Of a stretch of 64,000 nucleotides of DNA, positions 28,655 through 36,683 are shown piece by piece. Source of the DNA: Multivorans sp965116445 (GTDB lineage: Bacteria > Acidobacteriota > Thermoanaerobaculia > Multivoradales > Multivoraceae); the NCBI GenBank assembly GCA_965116445.1, contig OZ220688.1:1984001-2048000 (forward strand), read 5' to 3'. Position numbers and translations under genes: made by a program. The notes under the pieces were generated by a model. The model searched no databases. It was not told the DNA's origin and saw only the letters and a list, made by a program, of their open reading frames with translations. The stretch's first letter is position 1. Every line of letters begins with the position of its first letter.

Positions 28655-29698
28655 GTGGCGGATTCGCCGCGGCCCGCCGCCGAGGCCGGCCTGGAGGTCA
28701 CGGGGATCGAGAACGCGATTCTCGATCTCCTGGTGCGGGTCGAGGATCGCCATCTGGACGAGATGGGCCTGGACAAGGGGATCATGAAGCTCGTTTCCGC
28801 GGACGAGCAGAGGGCGATCCTCGATCACGTCCTCCATCGCGACGGTGAAGTCCTCGAACCCGAGATCGAGGCCGGCGGCTCGTGCGCCAACGTGTTGCGG
28901 GCCGCGTCCCGGCTCGGCGTGGAGACGAGCTACAGCTCGGCGGTCGCCCACGACGACACGGGCCGGCTGTTCGAGCACGGCCTCGAGGCGAGCCGGGTGC
29001 GCAACCGCCTCGCCCGCCTCGACGGCGTGACCGGAACCTCGGTCATCCTGGTCACGCCCGACGGCGAGCGGACGATGAACACGCACCTCGGAGTCTGCCG
29101 CAACTACCGCGCCGAACATGTGCCCGAGGACGACATCCGGAGGTCGCGGATCTTCTTCACGACCGGCTACATCTGGGACACGCCGAACCAGATCGACGCG
29201 ATCGAGCATGCGATCGGGATCGCCCGCGACGCCGGCGCACTGCTCGCGATCGACGTCGCCGATCCGTTCGCGGTCGCCCGCTCGCGCGACCACCTGATGC
29301 GGCACAAGGAGCACGGCTTCGACATCCTGTTCGCGAACGCCGAGGAGGCGCGGATGATGACCGGTCTGGCGCCCGAGGCCGCGGCCCGCGAACTCAGCGA
29401 AACGATCGAGGTGGTCGCGGTGAAGGACGGCGTGCGCGGCGCCTGGGTGCGTCGGGGCGAGGAAGTCCACCACGTGCCCGCCCACCGGGTCGATGTGGTC
29501 GACACGACCGGCGCCGGCGACTGCTTCGCCGCCGGCTTCCTCTACGGCATGCTGCGGGATCTGCCGATCCGAACCTGTTGCGAGCTCGGCATCGAGATGG
29601 CTGCCGATACGATCACCCATCTTGGCGTCAAGCTGTCGCCCGACGTCCGGACGCGGCTCCAGGCCATCGAGCAGCGGCAGGCTGTCGCGGTCCAATGA
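28655..29698 (+). CDS. PfkB-family sugar/nucleoside kinase (adenosine kinase-like)
   Basis: This 347-residue kinase starts at GTG 28655, 6 bp after the synthetase stop. The PfkB signatures are GGSCANVLRAASRLGVETSY near the N-terminus and DTTGAGDCFAAGFLYGML near the C-terminus, with the catalytic Asp in GAGD. The lid segment is TPDGERTMNTHLGVCRNY. Overall similarity is to adenosine kinase and other ribokinases. It may phosphorylate nucleosides released by the nearby S1/P1 nuclease; that link is inference from position. Confidence 0.88.
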   Translation: MADSPRPAAEAGLEVTGIENAILDLLVRVEDRHLDEMGLDKGIMKLVSADEQRAILDHVLHRDGEVLEPEIEAGGSCANVLRAASRLGVETSYSSAVAHDDTGRLFEHGLEASRVRNRLARLDGVTGTSVILVTPDGERTMNTHLGVCRNYRAEHVPEDDIRRSRIFFTTGYIWDTPNQIDAIEHAIGIARDAGALLAIDVADPFAVARSRDHLMRHKEHGFDILFANAEEARMMTGLAPEAAARELSETIEVVAVKDGVRGAWVRRGEEVHHVPAHRVDVVDTTGAGDCFAAGFLYGMLRDLPIRTCCELGIEMAADTITHLGVKLSPDVRTRLQAIEQRQAVAVQ

Positions 29699-29711
29699 CA
29701 GGAGAGTGCCC

Positions 29712-31877
29712 ATGAACCGGAACATCGCCTATGCGGAACGCGCGGCAACTGCCGTCGCCATCCTCGCCGCTCTGGCCTTGCCGGCCGCCCTCACGGCCCA
29801 GGAGGCGAGCCCGATCGAACCCCACCACATCGCGACCCTGCGGAGCGTCGGCACGGTCGAGGTGTCGCCCGACGGCAGCCTGGCGGCCTACCTGCTCAGC
29901 GTGCCGCGTCGGCCGCTCGACGAGGACAGCGGCGGCTCGTGGACCGAGCTCCACGTGCTCGACATGGCAGAGCCCGGTTCTTCGCGGCCCTTCATTGCCG
30001 GCCAGGTGAACGTCGGCCGCCCCACGTTTCGGGGCAACGGCGAGATCCTCTTTGTGTCCCGCCGCGGCGAGGACGAGGCGCCGGCGCTCTACGGCATCCC
30101 GACAGGCGGCGGCGAGAGCCGCAAGCTCGTCGAGCACGCGAACGGCGTCGGAGGCTACGTTCTGTCGCCGGACGGCAGCCGGGTCGCCTTCCTGGCCCGT
30201 GAGGAAGAGGACAAGGAGCTCGAGTCGCTCCGCGACCAGGGCTTCAACCAGGAGATCTACGAGGAGGACCGGCCCCTGACCCGGCTCTGGCTCGCCGACG
30301 TCCCGGCCCTCGACCGTGCAGGCAGCGACGACGAGCAAGGCGACGATGCGAAGCCGGTCCAGGTGACGTCCGTTGCGGGGCACGTGATCTCCGCGGTCTG
30401 GAGCCCGGCCGGCGACCGCCTCGCCGCGGTGACCACGCCAACCGCCCTGATCGACGACTCCTACACGAGCAAGTCCGTCGTCGTCGTCGACGTGTCGACG
30501 GACGACTTCGCGATCGTCTCGTCGACGCGAGCGATCGGCAAGCTTGGACAGGTCGAGTTCAGCCCGAACGGCGAACAGGTCGCCGCCGTGTCCGCTGCCG
30601 ATCCGAACGACCCGGCCGCCGGCCGGCTGATGCTGGCAGGCGGCGCGGGCGACGTGAGCGACCTCCTGCCGGAGCTGGAAGGCCACGTCGCGTCGTTCGC
30701 ATGGGAGGACGACGATCACCTGCTGTATGCCGCCTCGGTCGGCGTCTGGAGCACGCTGGGCAGGGTTTCCACGGACGGCGAACCGGCAACCCTGATCGAA
30801 CCCGGCGGTCCGATCAGCCTGGGCTTCAGCCTGCCGCGGGACGGCGGCGCCGCGGCGCTCGTCGCGGACAGCCCCGATCACCCCCGCGAGATCTACCGCT
30901 ACGACCCGGCCGAACCGCAGAAGGCGCCGGTGCGGATGACGAACTCGAACCCCTGGCTCGACGACATCGACCTGGCCCGCCAGGAGGTCGTCCGGCACGA
31001 TGCGCCGGACGGGCTCGAACTCGAGGGACTCCTGATCTATCCGCTCGACTACGAGGAGGGGCAGCGCTACCCGCTGATCCTGTTCGTCCATGGCGGTCCG
31101 GAAAGCCACCACAGCAACGGCTGGCTGACCAGCTACTCGAACTTCGCACAGCTCGCCGCGGCGCGCGGCTTCGCCTCGTTCTACCCGAACTACCGCGGCA
31201 GCACGGGGCGCGGCGTCGAGTTCTCGAAGCTCGGCCAGCATGCCGCGGCCGGCCCCGAGTTCGACGACCTGATTGTCGCCGTGGATCACCTGATCGAGAT
31301 CGGCCTCGTCGACCGGGACCGGGTCGGGATCACCGGCGGATCGTACGGGGGCTACGCGTCGGCCTGGGGCGCGACCTACTACTCGGACCGCTTCGCCGCG
31401 GCGATTCCCTTCGTCGGCATCTCGAACAACATCTCGAAGCTCGGGACCACGGACATCCCGGTCGAGATGGAGCTGGTCCACCACCGCACGACGCTCTGGG
31501 ACGACTGGGACTACTTCGAGAAAAGCAGCCCGATCTACTACGTGAAGCGCAACCGCACGCCGACGCTGATCCTGCATGGCAAGGAGGATCCCCGGGTCCA
31601 TCCGAGCCAGTCGCTGGAGCTGTACCGGCACCTGAGGTCCCTCGACCAGGCGCCGGTGCGGCTCGTGCTCTATCCCGGCGAGGGCCACGGCAACCGCCGC
31701 TCGGCGGCGCGCCTCGACTACATGCTGCGGACCCTGCGCTGGATGGAGCACTACCTGTTGGGCCCCGGCGGCGACCCGCCGCCCCACGAGATCGACTACG
31801 CCGCCTCCCTCCCCTGGGTCAAGAGCCGCGACGACGAGGAAGCCGCAACCCCGGATCCCGAGTCGACGGGGGGCTAG
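29712..31877 (+). CDS. S9 family peptidase (prolyl oligopeptidase / acylaminoacyl peptidase), secreted
   Basis: This 721-residue serine peptidase was started at ATG 29712, with GGAGAG upstream and a signal peptide ending PAALTAQ. The N-terminal half is a WD40-like beta-propeller (VEVSPDGSLAAYLLS, GYVLSPDGSRVAFLA, VEFSPNGEQVAAVS). The C-terminal alpha/beta hydrolase has the nucleophile loop GITGGSYGGYASAWG, the Asp in LILHGKEDPRVHPSQS and the His in YPGEGHGNRR. It degrades peptides, probably in the periplasm. It is co-directional with the upstream kinase, 13 bp away. Confidence 0.94.
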   Translation: MNRNIAYAERAATAVAILAALALPAALTAQEASPIEPHHIATLRSVGTVEVSPDGSLAAYLLSVPRRPLDEDSGGSWTELHVLDMAEPGSSRPFIAGQVNVGRPTFRGNGEILFVSRRGEDEAPALYGIPTGGGESRKLVEHANGVGGYVLSPDGSRVAFLAREEEDKELESLRDQGFNQEIYEEDRPLTRLWLADVPALDRAGSDDEQGDDAKPVQVTSVAGHVISAVWSPAGDRLAAVTTPTALIDDSYTSKSVVVVDVSTDDFAIVSSTRAIGKLGQVEFSPNGEQVAAVSAADPNDPAAGRLMLAGGAGDVSDLLPELEGHVASFAWEDDDHLLYAASVGVWSTLGRVSTDGEPATLIEPGGPISLGFSLPRDGGAAALVADSPDHPREIYRYDPAEPQKAPVRMTNSNPWLDDIDLARQEVVRHDAPDGLELEGLLIYPLDYEEGQRYPLILFVHGGPESHHSNGWLTSYSNFAQLAAARGFASFYPNYRGSTGRGVEFSKLGQHAAAGPEFDDLIVAVDHLIEIGLVDRDRVGITGGSYGGYASAWGATYYSDRFAAAIPFVGISNNISKLGTTDIPVEMELVHHRTTLWDDWDYFEKSSPIYYVKRNRTPTLILHGKEDPRVHPSQSLELYRHLRSLDQAPVRLVLYPGEGHGNRRSAARLDYMLRTLRWMEHYLLGPGGDPPPHEIDYAASLPWVKSRDDEEAATPDPESTGG

Positions 31878-31883
31878 CAGGCC

Positions 31884-32351
31884 GTGGCTAGCAGGCTCAT
31901 GCCACGAGTGCCGAGACCGTTTGCCCTGGCCGGACCATGGGTTCTCGCGCTGGCCGCCTGCGTCGCGCCAGGCCTCGCCGGCTGCGCCAGGGAAGCTGCC
32001 GAACCCCCGCCGCCCAAGGTCGCGGAACGGCCAGCCTGGAAGCCGCCGGCGCCGCCCGCGCCGCCCGCGCCATGCGGGCCCGGATGCCTCGAGGGCGAGG
32101 GCAACGCCACGGTGCGCTTTCAACTGGCCGGTGGCGACCACACGGCCACCGCGTCCGTCCAGGACAACCAAGGAGTCTTCTCCGTAAGCCCGCCTGTAGG
32201 CATCGTGGAGCACGGGGAGGAGTGGTCCGGGATCACGACGTTCTTCGTCCCGGAATCCGGCGTCCAGACGCTTCAGATCCGCGCCACCGGCAAGTGGACC
32301 CTGACGATCCTGAAGGGCAAGCAGTCCTATGCGGACGGCCAGGACGGCTAA
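31884..32351 (+). CDS. Small lipoprotein of unknown function
   Basis: This protein of about 150 residues was started at GTG 31884; ATG 31899 would also keep the signal peptide. Lipobox LAGC follows the hydrophobic ALAACVAPG segment. A proline-rich linker (PPAPPAPPAPCGPGC) precedes a beta-rich domain with TVRFQLAGGDHTATASVQ, EEWSGITTFFVPESGVQTLQ and KWTLTILKG. The tail resembles small beta-sandwich C-terminal domains of extracellular proteins. It lies 6 bp after the S9 peptidase. Confidence 0.65.
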   Translation: MASRLMPRVPRPFALAGPWVLALAACVAPGLAGCAREAAEPPPPKVAERPAWKPPAPPAPPAPCGPGCLEGEGNATVRFQLAGGDHTATASVQDNQGVFSVSPPVGIVEHGEEWSGITTFFVPESGVQTLQIRATGKWTLTILKGKQSYADGQDG

Positions 32352-32435
32352 CCACCCGTGGCGGAAGCTCGCCCGCTACATCGAGCGATTGGGCGCGCAC
32401 AAAGCGAGCCGGCGCCACCGCTCCGCGGCGTCGCC

Positions 32436-32495
32436 CGGATGCCGACGGGGACGTCGGCGCACCCAGTGCCGGAAGCCGACGGGGGCGTCGCGCCT
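32436..32495 (+). repeat. Dispersed hairpin repeat, copy B (with a partial second unit)
   Basis: The sequence GCCGACGGGGACGTCGGC forms a 6-bp stem and is followed by GCACCCAGTG. The 28 bp at 32441-32468 are identical to copy C at 45401-45428. A degraded second unit, CCGGAAGCCGACGGGGGCGT, follows directly. It lies between the lipoprotein gene and the antiporter operon. Confidence 0.7.
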
Positions 32496-32525
32496 TCCGG
32501 GCGACCCCTTCCGCGCAAGGCAGCG

Positions 32526-33017
32526 ATGAAGCCCGGCGTCCTCGCGTTGCTGGCTGCCGTGTGGCTGGCCCTGTCGGGGCCCTACACGGTCCACAACTGG
32601 CTCATCCTGGTCTTCGGACTCGTTTCGGTCGTCTTCGTCTGGCGCCTCTACCTCGCGCTGGAACGCGCGGCGGGAGGCGGCCACGAGCACTTCCGCGCCT
32701 CGTCATGGCTCCGGCTGCCAAGGTTCCTCGTCGCCTTCGCACTCAAGGTGGCGGCGGCCAACCTCCACACGACGAAGCTGATCCTGTCGCCGAAGATCGA
32801 CCTCGATCCCCGCCTCCGGCGCGTCCCCGCGAGCCAGAAGACGTCGTTCGGCCAGGTCCTCTACGCGAACTTCATCACCCTGACGCCGGGGACGATCACT
32901 CTCGACCTCCGAGACGACGAACTGCTCGTCTACGCCCTGGACGAGGAGAGCGAGGCGGACATCACAAGCGGCGCGATGGACCGCGACGTACTCCGCCTGG
33001 AGGGAGGTACGGGCTGA
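32526..33017 (+). CDS. mnhE: Na+/H+ antiporter subunit E (Mrp/Mnh)
   Basis: This 163-residue membrane protein opens the antiporter operon. It was started at ATG 32526; the longer upstream frame runs through repeat DNA. It has an N-terminal helix pair (LALLAAVWLALSGPYTVHNW and LILVFGLVSVVFVWRLY) and the family block KTSFGQVLYANFITLTPGTI followed by TLDLRDDELLVYALD. Subunit E is needed for assembly and transport of the Mrp complex. Its TGA overlaps the next ATG by one base. Confidence 0.9.
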   Translation: MKPGVLALLAAVWLALSGPYTVHNWLILVFGLVSVVFVWRLYLALERAAGGGHEHFRASSWLRLPRFLVAFALKVAAANLHTTKLILSPKIDLDPRLRRVPASQKTSFGQVLYANFITLTPGTITLDLRDDELLVYALDEESEADITSGAMDRDVLRLEGGTG

Positions 33018-33400
33018 TGTACGTCGCGGCCATGACGGCGATCATCGCGACCATGTTCCTGGCGCTCGCCCGCGCCGCGATCGGACCGACCGTGTTCGAC
33101 CGCATCCTCGCCGTGAACATGTTCGGCACGAAGACTGTTCTGTTGATCGCGGTCGCAGGCTTTCTGACCGGACGGCCCGAGTGGCTCGATCTCGCGATCG
33201 TCTACACGCTCGTCAACTTCACCGGCACCCTGGCCGTCCTGCGATTTGCGCGGTTCGGAGGGTTGGGACGCCTCGCTTCAGAGCGCGCGACAGAGGTCGA
33301 GACAGAGGACTGCGGCGGGAGCGGGACCGGCCGCGACTCCGGAGGCGCCGAGCCCGTCGGGGCACGGCCGCGCGACGCGGGAAGAGTGGGCCGCCGATGA
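33017..33400 (+). CDS. mnhF: Na+/H+ antiporter subunit F (Mrp/Mnh)
   Basis: This 127-residue protein has three transmembrane helices with the family core ARAAIGPTVFDRILAVNMFG then TKTVLLIAVAGFLTGRPEWL. A hydrophilic Glu/Gly-rich tail of about 45 residues is longer than usual. It overlaps subunit E by 1 bp and subunit G by 4 bp (ATGA), which implies coupled translation. Confidence 0.9.
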   Translation: MYVAAMTAIIATMFLALARAAIGPTVFDRILAVNMFGTKTVLLIAVAGFLTGRPEWLDLAIVYTLVNFTGTLAVLRFARFGGLGRLASERATEVETEDCGGSGTGRDSGGAEPVGARPRDAGRVGRR

Positions 33401-33738
33401 ACGGAGCGCTCGACATCGTGACGGCGGTTCTGCTCGGCGCCGGCGGACTGTTCTGCGTCGTCGGGGGCGTCGGCCTGCACCGGTTCTCCGACTTCTACCA
33501 GCGCACTCACGCCGCGAGCGTCACGGACACGGCCGGCGCCGGGCTGATGCTCGTCGGACTCATGTTCCAGGGCGGTCTGTCCATGGTCACGCTGAAGCTC
33601 ATCCTCGTGCTCGCCTTCCTCCTGTTCAGCAGTCCGGCGATCGCGCACGCGCTGGTCAAGGCGGCCCACGGCCACGGTCTGGCGCTCGGGCTCAAGGTCG
33701 CGGGCGAACCGCGGGAGGACGGCGATGCCGCCGGTTGA
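33397..33738 (+). CDS. mnhG: Na+/H+ antiporter subunit G (Mrp/Mnh)
   Basis: This 113-residue protein has three helices and the subunit G signature GGVGLHRFSDFYQRTHAASV then TDTAGAGLMLVGLMFQGG. It was started at ATG 33397, which overlaps the subunit F stop. It overlaps the next gene by 14 bp. Confidence 0.92.
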   Translation: MNGALDIVTAVLLGAGGLFCVVGGVGLHRFSDFYQRTHAASVTDTAGAGLMLVGLMFQGGLSMVTLKLILVLAFLLFSSPAIAHALVKAAHGHGLALGLKVAGEPREDGDAAG

Positions 33739-34279
33739 GCTGCTCCTCCTCCTGCTGCTGCTCGCCACGGTGATCGTCGTCGCGCGGCTCAGGGATCTCT
33801 TCGCGGCCGCCATGCTGACCGGGATCGCCAGCCTGCTCGCGGCCGGACTGTTCGTCCTGATGGATGCCGTGGACGTCGCCTTCACGGAGGCCGCGGTCGG
33901 CGCCGGCGTCAGCACGGTGCTCCTGCTTGGAGCGCTGAGCCTGACCTCGCGGCGCGAGAAGCAGAGGGAACGATCGCGGGCCCTGCCCCTGCTGATCGTG
34001 ATCGTCACCGGCGCCGCACTGATCTACGGCACCTGGGGCATGCCGCCTTACGGCGACCCGAACGCCGTGATTCACCACCACCTGGCGCCTGACCTGATCG
34101 CGGAGACGGAACGGAAGATCCACATCCCGAACATCGTCACCGCGATTCTGGCCAGCTTCCGGGGCTACGACACGCTCGGCGAGGTCGTCGTCATCTTCAC
34201 CGCCGGGGTCGGCGTCGCGCTGCTGTTGGGCGGAGCTGGCTTGAGGCGGAAGGATGCGGACTGGGAGGAGCGGTCGTGA
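33725..34279 (+). CDS. DUF4040/MbhD-MbhE-like antiporter subunit (equivalent to the C-terminal part of MrpA)
   Basis: This 184-residue membrane protein has several helices, including VELLLLLLLLATVIVVARLR, AAMLTGIASLLAAGLFVLMD with the family DAVDVAFTEAAVGAGVSTVL block, and a last helix TLGEVVVIFTAGVGVALLLG. In canonical Mrp operons this domain is the C-terminus of the large MrpA; in membrane-bound hydrogenases it is split off as MbhD and MbhE. Here both pieces appear joined in one small protein, placed after subunit G as in Mbh. Confidence 0.8.
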   Translation: MPPVELLLLLLLLATVIVVARLRDLFAAAMLTGIASLLAAGLFVLMDAVDVAFTEAAVGAGVSTVLLLGALSLTSRREKQRERSRALPLLIVIVTGAALIYGTWGMPPYGDPNAVIHHHLAPDLIAETERKIHIPNIVTAILASFRGYDTLGEVVVIFTAGVGVALLLGGAGLRRKDADWEERS

Positions 34280-34782
34280 AGCCGCGGCGCGAAGTCCACG
34301 AGATGCCGGTCCTGCGGGTCGTCGCGCGGGCGCTCGTGCCGGTCATCCTCCTGTTTGGCCTCTACGTCCAGTTTCACGGCGACTTCGGCCCCGGAGGCGG
34401 CTTCCAGGCCGGCGTGATCTTCGCCGCCGGGCTCATCATCTTCGGCTTGATCTTCGGCGTGGACGCGCTCCGTCAGGTCGTGCCCGTCGTGCTGACCGAG
34501 CGACTGATTGCGGCGGGCGTCCTCCTCTACGGCGCGGTCGGCGTCGTCGCGATGCTCCTGGGCGGGGAGTTCCTGAACTACTCGGCGCTCGATCCGTTGA
34601 CGACCGGCCACTACGGCCAGCACCTGGGAATCATCGTGATCGAACTGGGTGTCGGCATTGCCGTTGCGGCGACGATCCTGCGGGTCTACTACGCCTTCGT
34701 GAGCGTTCGCCTGGACCAGGACGACGAGGACCGGGTCGGGGCGGCGGACTCCGGCGGCGGCGCGGGAGGGGCCGTCCCGTGA
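34276..34782 (+). CDS. mnhB: Na+/H+ antiporter subunit B (MnhB domain)
   Basis: This 168-residue membrane protein starts at GTG 34276, overlapping the previous stop by 4 bp (GTGA). The MnhB core is FGLYVQFHGDFGPGGGFQAG then VIFAAGLIIFGLIFGVD, and four helices are predicted. The C-terminus is acidic and Gly-rich. Confidence 0.9.
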   Translation: MKPRREVHEMPVLRVVARALVPVILLFGLYVQFHGDFGPGGGFQAGVIFAAGLIIFGLIFGVDALRQVVPVVLTERLIAAGVLLYGAVGVVAMLLGGEFLNYSALDPLTTGHYGQHLGIIVIELGVGIAVAATILRVYYAFVSVRLDQDDEDRVGAADSGGGAGGAVP

Positions 34783-35177
34783 GCATCCCGGAGGCGTTCT
34801 CGGGGCTCCTGACCTACTGGCTGATCATCGCGCTGATGATGGTCGGGCTCTACATCGTGATCGCCCGCGACAACCTGGTCAAGAAGGTGATGGGGCTCAA
34901 CATCTTCCAGGGGGCGGCGATCCTCTTCTACGTGGCGATGGCGAAGGTGTCGGGCGGCACGGCGCCGATCGTTCCCCACGACCCGGCCCACGCCGGCGAC
35001 CACGTGACCGATCACGTCCTCTACTCGAACCCGCTCCCCCACGTCCTGATGCTGACCGCGATCGTCGTCGGCGTCGCGACCACGGCGCTGGCCCTCGCCC
35101 TGGCGGTTCGCGTCCACCGCGAGTACGGCACGTCCGAGGAGGACGAGGCAGTCGCCTGGGACATGGAGCACGGCTGA
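34779..35177 (+). CDS. mnhC: Na+/H+ antiporter subunit C (NuoK-like)
   Basis: This 132-residue, three-helix protein is homologous to NuoK of complex I. It starts at GTG 34779, overlapping subunit B by 4 bp. Conserved parts are YWLIIALMMVGLYIVIARDN and PLPHVLMLTAIVVGVATTALA. The loop between helices 2 and 3 is long and His-rich (IVPHDPAHAGDHVTDHVLYS), which is unusual. Confidence 0.9.
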   Translation: MSIPEAFSGLLTYWLIIALMMVGLYIVIARDNLVKKVMGLNIFQGAAILFYVAMAKVSGGTAPIVPHDPAHAGDHVTDHVLYSNPLPHVLMLTAIVVGVATTALALALAVRVHREYGTSEEDEAVAWDMEHG

Positions 35178-35178
35178 G

Positions 35179-36672
35179 TTGTCCTGGCTGACCGACCACC
35201 TCGTCGTTCTCGAGGTCGTCCTGCCGCTGCTCGCGGCGCCGGCCTGCGTGTTGCTGCGCAACCCGCGCGTCACCCGGCTGTTCAGCCTCGGCATCGTCGC
35301 GGCTTGCTTCGCGGTCGCCGTAGCACTCCTGGTCCAGGTGCGCGGCGGCGGCGTGATCTCCTACCAGCTCGGCGGCTGGCCGCCGCCGCTCGGCATCGAG
35401 TACCGCGTCTCCACGGTGAACGCCTACCTGCTCGTCCTGGTCACGGCGATGGCCCTGGTCGTGATGAGCTTCGACTCGCGCGGCGGTCCGCCCCGGGTGC
35501 CGGAGTCGCGCCGGCACCTCTACTACGCGGTCTTCCTGCTCTCCATCTGCGGCCTGCTCGGGATCGCGACGACCGGCGACGCGTTCAACATCTTCGTCTT
35601 CCTCGAGATCTCGTCGCTTTCGTCCTACATCCTGGTCAGCCTGGGCGGCCACCGGCGCGCCGTGATGTCCGCCTTCTACTACCTGGTCATGGGCACGATC
35701 GGCGGCGTCTTCTTCATGCTCGGGGTCGGCCTGCTCTACCAGGCCACGGGCACCCTGAACCTGCGCGACATCGCCGAGCGCCTTGAGCCCTCGCTCGACG
35801 ATCGCGGCGCCGTCCTCGCGCTGGCGCTGCTCGTGGTCGGCATCTCGATCAAGCTGGCCGTCTTTCCCCTGCACCACTGGCTGCCGAACGCCTACTCCTT
35901 CGCGCCGCCGAAGGTCAGCGCCTTCCTGGCGGCGACCGCGACGAAGGTCTCGTTCTACCTGCTGGCGATGATCCTCTTTGTGATCTTCGGCGCGCCCTTC
36001 GTGTTCGGAGAGCTCCGGCTTCACGTGGTGCTGCTGCCGCTCTCGATCCTCGCCATGTTCCTCGCCTCGGGTGCTGCGATCTTCCAGACCGACCTGCGGC
36101 GGTTGCTGGCCTACTCGAGCGTCGCCCAGATCGGCTACATGACCCTGGGCCTTTCGACCGCGAACGCCACGGGCCTCGCCGGCGGCCTGGTCCACCTGTT
36201 CAACCACGCGGTGATGAAGGGCGGGCTCTTCCTCGTGGCCGCCTGCTTGCTCTACCGGGTGGGCTCCGTCCACCTCGACGCGTTGGCCGGCGTCGGCCGC
36301 CGCATGCCGTTCACCTGTGCGGCCCTGGTCATCGGAGGGCTGAGCCTGATCGGCGTTCCCGGCACGGTCGGCTTCGTCAGCAAGTGGTACCTGGTGTCCG
36401 GCGTGCTGGAGCGCGGCTGGACCGCGGCGGCCGTGCTCATCCTGCTGAGTTCGTTGCTCGCGGTCGTCTACGTGGGACGGGTCGTCGAAGCCCTGTACTT
36501 CCGCCAACCGGCCGACGACCACGTGCGGCCGGGGCTGCGCGAGGCGCCGTTCGCCATGCTCGCGCCGACCTGGATCCTGATCGCGGCCGCGATCGTGTTC
36601 GGCCTGACGACGGACTGGACCTACGGCGTCGCCGCGGAGGCCGCGGGCCTCCTGCTGCAGGGCGGCATCTGA
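35179..36672 (+). CDS. mnhD: Na+/H+ antiporter subunit D (MrpD/NuoN-like)
   Basis: This 497-residue proton-translocating subunit starts at TTG 35179. It has about 14 helices. The complex I-type charged residues are visible: the helix-5 Glu in FNIFVFLEISSLSSYILV, the Lys in GISIKLAVFPLHHWLPNAYS, and the broken-helix region SAFLAATATKVSFYLL. It probably forms one of two ion channels in this complex, beside the homolog that follows. Confidence 0.92.
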   Translation: MSWLTDHLVVLEVVLPLLAAPACVLLRNPRVTRLFSLGIVAACFAVAVALLVQVRGGGVISYQLGGWPPPLGIEYRVSTVNAYLLVLVTAMALVVMSFDSRGGPPRVPESRRHLYYAVFLLSICGLLGIATTGDAFNIFVFLEISSLSSYILVSLGGHRRAVMSAFYYLVMGTIGGVFFMLGVGLLYQATGTLNLRDIAERLEPSLDDRGAVLALALLVVGISIKLAVFPLHHWLPNAYSFAPPKVSAFLAATATKVSFYLLAMILFVIFGAPFVFGELRLHVVLLPLSILAMFLASGAAIFQTDLRRLLAYSSVAQIGYMTLGLSTANATGLAGGLVHLFNHAVMKGGLFLVAACLLYRVGSVHLDALAGVGRRMPFTCAALVIGGLSLIGVPGTVGFVSKWYLVSGVLERGWTAAAVLILLSSLLAVVYVGRVVEALYFRQPADDHVRPGLREAPFAMLAPTWILIAAAIVFGLTTDWTYGVAAEAAGLLLQGGI

Positions 36673-36683
36673 GGTCGGTGACG

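Noticed and set aside
26990..29725. Upstream part of a 1248-codon minus-strand frame that continues into the S1/P1 nuclease
   Set aside because: Only the part from ATG 27028 has a signal peptide and nuclease motifs; the rest is antisense to the synthetase and kinase genes.
32358..32525. N-terminal extension of the antiporter subunit E gene
   Set aside because: It is made of repeat copy B and lacks protein-like composition; the family starts at the helix following ATG 32526.
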